Below, one piece after another: positions 60,279 to 64,000 of a stretch of DNA of 64,000 nucleotides. This DNA comes from Arthrobacter sp. MYb23 (lineage in GTDB: Bacteria; Actinomycetota; Actinomycetes; Actinomycetales; Micrococcaceae). The first letter of the stretch is position 1; each line of letters begins with the position of its first letter. The notes under the pieces were generated by a model that was not told where the DNA came from, did no database searches, and was given only the letters and a program-made list of their open reading frames with translations. The stretch lies in the NCBI RefSeq assembly GCF_002979775.1, contig NZ_PCPR01000022.1:1-64000 (forward strand), given 5' to 3'. Position numbers and translations under genes: made by a program.

Positions 60279-63200
60279 ATGCCCGGCTTGTCATCCCCCA
60301 GACGGTTGGCTTCATTGAGTTTGGCCTGCGTCGTCGCCTCATCCTCGTTGGGACTGCTGGCACTACCGCCGGCCACCGCAGCCCCGTCCACCCACCCCAC
60401 AGATATCGTCAGCACCGCCGACGCCACTGCCATCACCTCCGGCCAGCTCACGGTGGACATCTCCACCACCTTCCCCCAGGTCCTCGGTTACACCGACCCT
60501 GCAAGCAAAGCCCGCCTCGACGGCACCACCGCCCGACTCAACACCATCACCATCAACGGTGTGGAATACACGGTCACAGGGACCTCCACCGCCTCCGGAA
60601 AGGACGCAAGGGACTACGTCCTGACTCTCCCTGAATTCGGCAACACGGTGATCAAGGCCCGGCTGTCAGTGAAGAAGACCGTGGTCTCTTTCAACGTCAC
60701 GGAGATCAGGGATTCCGCCGACCACCAGGTGAAGACGCTGCAGCTCCCCCGGCTGAACCTGGTAACCGTGGGCTCCACGCAGCCGGGCGCCCAGGTGTCC
60801 ACCGCCAACCTCTCAGTGGACCGGAGCGTCACCGGAGACGAGTTCACACTGATCACACCTTCGACTCCGTTGGATGCCGCTGCCAAGAGCTCCGCCTACG
60901 CGCTGGCAAATACTGCAACCTTGGGTGCCGCCGTCGAATCCAATGCTCTGTACGACACATCCTCTGGGCCTGGCTCGAAGGACCGGGGCCGCTTTTGGCG
61001 CCAAGCCGTCAGCGACGGCGCAGGCGGGGTGTCCATGGGCGTGGCCAGCGGCCAGTGGCTCTACCGCGCCGAGGGCTCCACTACCACCGAAGAACTCCCC
61101 TGGACACGTGTGGCCATCACCTCCGACGCCAATGCCGACGGCGGCGTGGACTGGCAGGACGCGGCAATCGCCATGAGGTCCATCCAGGTCAGCGCCAACA
61201 AGGGCGATCAGACACCTGACAACGTGATCACGCACATCCCCTTCAACTTCGCCTCGCAGGCAACCCACCCGTTCCTCCGTACCCTGGACGACGTCAAACG
61301 CATTTCCCTGGCAACGGACGGACTGGGCCAGGTTGCCATGCTTAAGGGCTACACCAGTGAGGGCCACGACTCCGCCAACACGGACTACGGCAATAACTTC
61401 AACAGCCGGGCAGGTGGCCTGGAGGACCTTAACAAACTGGTCAAGGAAGGCAAGGACTGGAACGCCAGCTTCGGTGTCCACATCAACGCCACGGAGATCT
61501 ACCCTGAAGCCAAGTCCTTCAGCGAAGACCTGCTGCGCGCTGACAAGGGCCTGGGCTGGAACTGGTTGGACCAGTCCTATTACATGAACCAGCGAGAGGA
61601 CATCAATTCCGGCAAGCTCGCCCAGCGCATCAAGGAACTACGCGAAGCCACGGACAAGAACCTGGACTTCGTGTACGTGGACGTCTACTACGAATTCGGC
61701 TGGCTGGCCGAGCGGCTGCAGCAGGAACTCGTCAAGAACGGGTTCCGGGTGGGCTCCGAATGGGCTGACCACCTCTCCCGGAACAACACCTGGTCCCACT
61801 GGGCCAACGACGAAAAGTACGGTGGATCCACCAATAAGGGCATCAACTCCCAGATTCTGCGCTTCATCAACAACACCCAGTCGGACGTCTGGAACCCCGA
61901 CCCCAAGCTCGGCGTGAGCCACATTGTGGAATTCGAAGGCTGGACCGGACAGAACGACTTCAATGCCTTCAGCGAGAACGTGTGGACGGCCAACGTGCCC
62001 GCCAAGTTCCTGCAGCATCACCAGATCACCAAATGGACGGCTGACCGCATCGATTTGGCCGACGACGTAGCTGTCACCGGAAACACCGCCGAGGAACGCA
62101 ACATCACCGTGGCCGGGGCTTCCGTGCTGCAGGGTGGCACGTACCTGCTCCCCTGGTCCTCCAAGGAGAACGGCAAAGCCGACAAGCTCTACCACTACAA
62201 CCCTGCCGGCGGCCCCAGCACCTGGACCCTCACCAAGGAGTTCGCCAAGTCCGGCTCCCTCGAAATGTTCAAGCTGACGGACAACGGACGAGTGAAAGTC
62301 ACCGACATCCCCGTAGTCAACGGGCAGGTCACCGTCACCGCCGACGCCAAGCAGCCCTACGTCCTGGCCCCGAAGAACAACAAGGCCGATCTGCCCAAGA
62401 AGGCCGACTTCGGCGAAGGCACAGCCTTCAACGATCCCGGCTTCAACGGAACAGACCTCTCCCCGTGGACCCCGACGGGCACCGTCACCCAGGTCCGTGA
62501 CGACAAAGGCCGCCGCTACGCCGAGATGGTGGCAACGCCGTCGTCGATCAGCCAGGAAGTGAAGCTGGACGCCGGAACCCAATCCGTCAGCGCCTGGGTG
62601 GAAATCCAGCCCGGAAAGACCCGGCCCACCACGCTCTCAGTAGACATCAACGGCAAGACCGAAAGCGTCACCGTCGATTCGTCCAACGCGGAAAACTTCG
62701 TAGCTGGCGACGAGAAGCACGGCACAACCTTCCAGCGCCTCCGCGTCCTGGTGGACGTGCCGCGGAACAACACCAAGGCGACAGTTTCCGTGAAAGCGGC
62801 CGACGGCGATGCCACAGTACGCGTGGATGACTTCCGGGCGGTGAAGACCGCCCGGGTCGCCACCACCGGTGTGCTCAGCGAGGACTTCGAAAACGTGGAC
62901 CAAGGCTGGGGACCGTTCGTGAAGGGCGACGCCGGTGGATCCACGGATCCGCGCACCCACATCACCGAACGCCACGAACCCTTCACACAAAAGGGCTGGG
63001 ACACCAACGTGATCGACGAAGTGCTGGACGGCACATGGTCGTTGATCGCCCACGACGAAAACCTCGCCCCCAATGGCGGACCCGGCATGGTGTACCGCAC
63101 CACCGAGGCAACCGTGCCGTTCCAGGCAGGCCGCAAGTACAAGGTGTCCTTCGACTACCAGAACTCCAAAGCCGGACAGTACTCCTGGGTGTCCGGTTAT

Positions 63201-64000
63201 GACTCGCAGGCAGGCCCCGCGGTGACGGCCAGCCAGCCCATCGACGCCAAGACGTCCACCACGCGGTTCGAGCAGATCCTCGATACCGGCTTCTGCGGGG
63301 ACTACTTCGTGGGATTGCAGCGCACGGGAAGCTCGAACGGTTCGGACTTCACCTTGGACAACTTCCTGGTGGAAGATCTCGGCGCCTCCGAAGCGGTCCC
63401 GGCCTGCGCGCAACTCTCGGCTGCACTCCAGGGCGACGTGGTTCAGCAGGGCAAAGCGCAGGACTTCGTCACCACGTTCGTGTCCGACGAACCGGCAGCC
63501 ATCAGCGACCTCGCCGTCACCCTTGCACTGCCCGAGGGGTGGACAGCCACCCCGTCCACGCCGGCCACGGCAGCAACACTTCCGGCCGGAGGATCCCTCA
63601 CCACCACGTGGAAGATCACGGCGCCGGCGTCAGCTGACGGCGACTACCCCATCACAGCCAAGGCCAGCTACACCGTCGCTGCTTCAGGCGCCGATCCCGC
63701 GGGTAGCCGCACCATCAACACCACCACCACTGTGCGGACACTGCCCAAGCCGCCGCAGTCCACAGTCTTCGCCAGCGACCACCCATGGGTCAGCGCAAGC
63801 AACGGCTGGGGCCCGGTGGAAAAGGACCAGTCCAATGGCGGAACAGGAGCTGGCGACGGCACACCGCTCACGCTGAACGGCACGGTCCACGCCAAAGGCC
63901 TGGGAGCCCACGCCAACAGTAACGTCCGCTATTACCTCGGAGGCTACTGCACTGCCTTCACCGCCACAGTGGGCATCGATGACGCCCAGCCAACGCGGGG
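60279..64000 (+). CDS. Secreted GH101 endo-alpha-N-acetylgalactosaminidase (3' end outside window)
   Basis: At least 1240 residues, open to the window end. A signal peptide (SLACVVASSSLGLLALPP, then ATAAPST) leads to a beta-sandwich region and then the catalytic domain. It has the GH101 features: DFVYVDVYYEFGW with the putative nucleophile D468, GSEWADH with acid/base E494, and the downstream WSHWANDEKYGGSTNKGINS and VEFEGWTGQNDFNAFSEN. The loop between the two catalytic residues is about 6 residues shorter than in S. pneumoniae and B. longum GH101. Later come a jelly-roll domain (~720-850), another (~860-1040), a NEW3-like domain (~1065-1155) and the start of an NPCBM domain. The enzyme releases Gal-beta-1,3-GalNAc from Ser/Thr O-glycans. 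Confidence 0.9.
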   Translation, partial: MPGLSSPRRLASLSLACVVASSSLGLLALPPATAAPSTHPTDIVSTADATAITSGQLTVDISTTFPQVLGYTDPASKARLDGTTARLNTITINGVEYTVTGTSTASGKDARDYVLTLPEFGNTVIKARLSVKKTVVSFNVTEIRDSADHQVKTLQLPRLNLVTVGSTQPGAQVSTANLSVDRSVTGDEFTLITPSTPLDAAAKSSAYALANTATLGAAVESNALYDTSSGPGSKDRGRFWRQAVSDGAGGVSMGVASGQWLYRAEGSTTTEELPWTRVAITSDANADGGVDWQDAAIAMRSIQVSANKGDQTPDNVITHIPFNFASQATHPFLRTLDDVKRISLATDGLGQVAMLKGYTSEGHDSANTDYGNNFNSRAGGLEDLNKLVKEGKDWNASFGVHINATEIYPEAKSFSEDLLRADKGLGWNWLDQSYYMNQREDINSGKLAQRIKELREATDKNLDFVYVDVYYEFGWLAERLQQELVKNGFRVGSEWADHLSRNNTWSHWANDEKYGGSTNKGINSQILRFINNTQSDVWNPDPKLGVSHIVEFEGWTGQNDFNAFSENVWTANVPAKFLQHHQITKWTADRIDLADDVAVTGNTAEERNITVAGASVLQGGTYLLPWSSKENGKADKLYHYNPAGGPSTWTLTKEFAKSGSLEMFKLTDNGRVKVTDIPVVNGQVTVTADAKQPYVLAPKNNKADLPKKADFGEGTAFNDPGFNGTDLSPWTPTGTVTQVRDDKGRRYAEMVATPSSISQEVKLDAGTQSVSAWVEIQPGKTRPTTLSVDINGKTESVTVDSSNAENFVAGDEKHGTTFQRLRVLVDVPRNNTKATVSVKAADGDATVRVDDFRAVKTARVATTGVLSEDFENVDQGWGPFVKGDAGGSTDPRTHITERHEPFTQKGWDTNVIDEVLDGTWSLIAHDENLAPNGGPGMVYRTTEATVPFQAGRKYKVSFDYQNSKAGQYSWVSGYDSQAGPAVTASQPIDAKTSTTRFEQILDTGFCGDYFVGLQRTGSSNGSDFTLDNFLVEDLGASEAVPACAQLSAALQGDVVQQGKAQDFVTTFVSDEPAAISDLAVTLALPEGWTATPSTPATAATLPAGGSLTTTWKITAPASADGDYPITAKASYTVAASGADPAGSRTINTTTTVRTLPKPPQSTVFASDHPWVSASNGWGPVEKDQSNGGTGAGDGTPLTLNGTVHAKGLGAHANSNVRYYLGGYCTAFTATVGIDDAQPTR

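Noticed and set aside
61638..63413. Minus-strand open frames of 200-314 codons inside the GH101 gene
   Set aside because: The plus-strand frame is continuous with signal peptide and catalytic motifs, so these are antisense shadows.

Overview
The window looks like chromosomal DNA of a high-GC actinobacterium, most likely a Micrococcaceae soil bacterium of the Arthrobacter/Paenarthrobacter type. This is inferred from the gene order rpsB-tsf-pyrH-frr-cdsA, a SAM-IV-type riboswitch before metX, several actinobacterial protein types (DUF4383, multi-motif DivIVA-like, YibE/F, MprF-like synthetase with esterase) and GC-rich wobble positions throughout. I see no rRNA, insertion sequence, prophage or CRISPR array. 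Most of the region is ordinary housekeeping and metabolic chromosome.

Layout. 0.3-1.2 kb: a sugar epimerase/dehydratase. 1.4-5.7 kb: a branched-chain 2-oxoacid dehydrogenase operon (E1 alpha, E1 beta, E2, no E3) with a divergent Lrp/AsnC regulator. 5.8-9.0 kb: small membrane proteins and a PHP-domain protein built like PolX without its polymerase. 9.0-15.0 kb: two DUF485-ActP carboxylate symporter modules around a LytS/LytTR two-component system. 15.7-20.6 kb: translation and envelope genes rpsB, tsf, pyrH, frr, cdsA and a four-motif DivIVA-like gene, all on the minus strand. 21-28 kb: an M23 peptidase, an acyl-CoA dehydrogenase, a CAU tRNA, a GT4 glycosyltransferase, a DMT transporter with a CDP-alcohol phosphatidyltransferase, a holin-family membrane protein and a Bcr/CflA efflux pump. 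28.6-32.4 kb: an MprF-type aminoacyl-phospholipid synthetase with a degenerate rhomboid-like N-terminus, paired with an esterase. 32.9-33.2 kb: two identical tRNA-Asn genes. 33.2-37.8 kb: dnaG, dgt and dusB. 37.8-41.3 kb: an ABC-2 exporter with a DesK/NarL-type two-component system. 41.4-50.2 kb: YibE/F, GNAT, glyS, YdcZ, S4 protein, two hydrolases, a winged-helix protein and a tandem-repeat SHOCT protein. 50.2-53.8 kb: metX with its riboswitch, metY and a VOC protein. 53.9-55.5 kb: a CPBP protease and a histidine phosphatase.

The most interesting region is 55.5-64.0 kb. A five-gene minus-strand operon (SIS isomerase/deaminase, ROK kinase, PfkB-type kinase, class II ketose-bisphosphate aldolase, DeoR regulator) is divergent from a very large secreted protein that runs off the window end. 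That protein carries the catalytic features of GH101 endo-alpha-N-acetylgalactosaminidase. The outer enzyme would release O-glycans from glycoprotein, and the inner enzymes match the galactosamine-6-P to tagatose-6-P to tagatose-1,6-bisP to triose-P route. I read the locus as a mucin-type O-glycan/GalNAc utilisation locus. The deacetylase, transporter and disaccharide-splitting enzyme are not in view and may lie beyond 64 kb.
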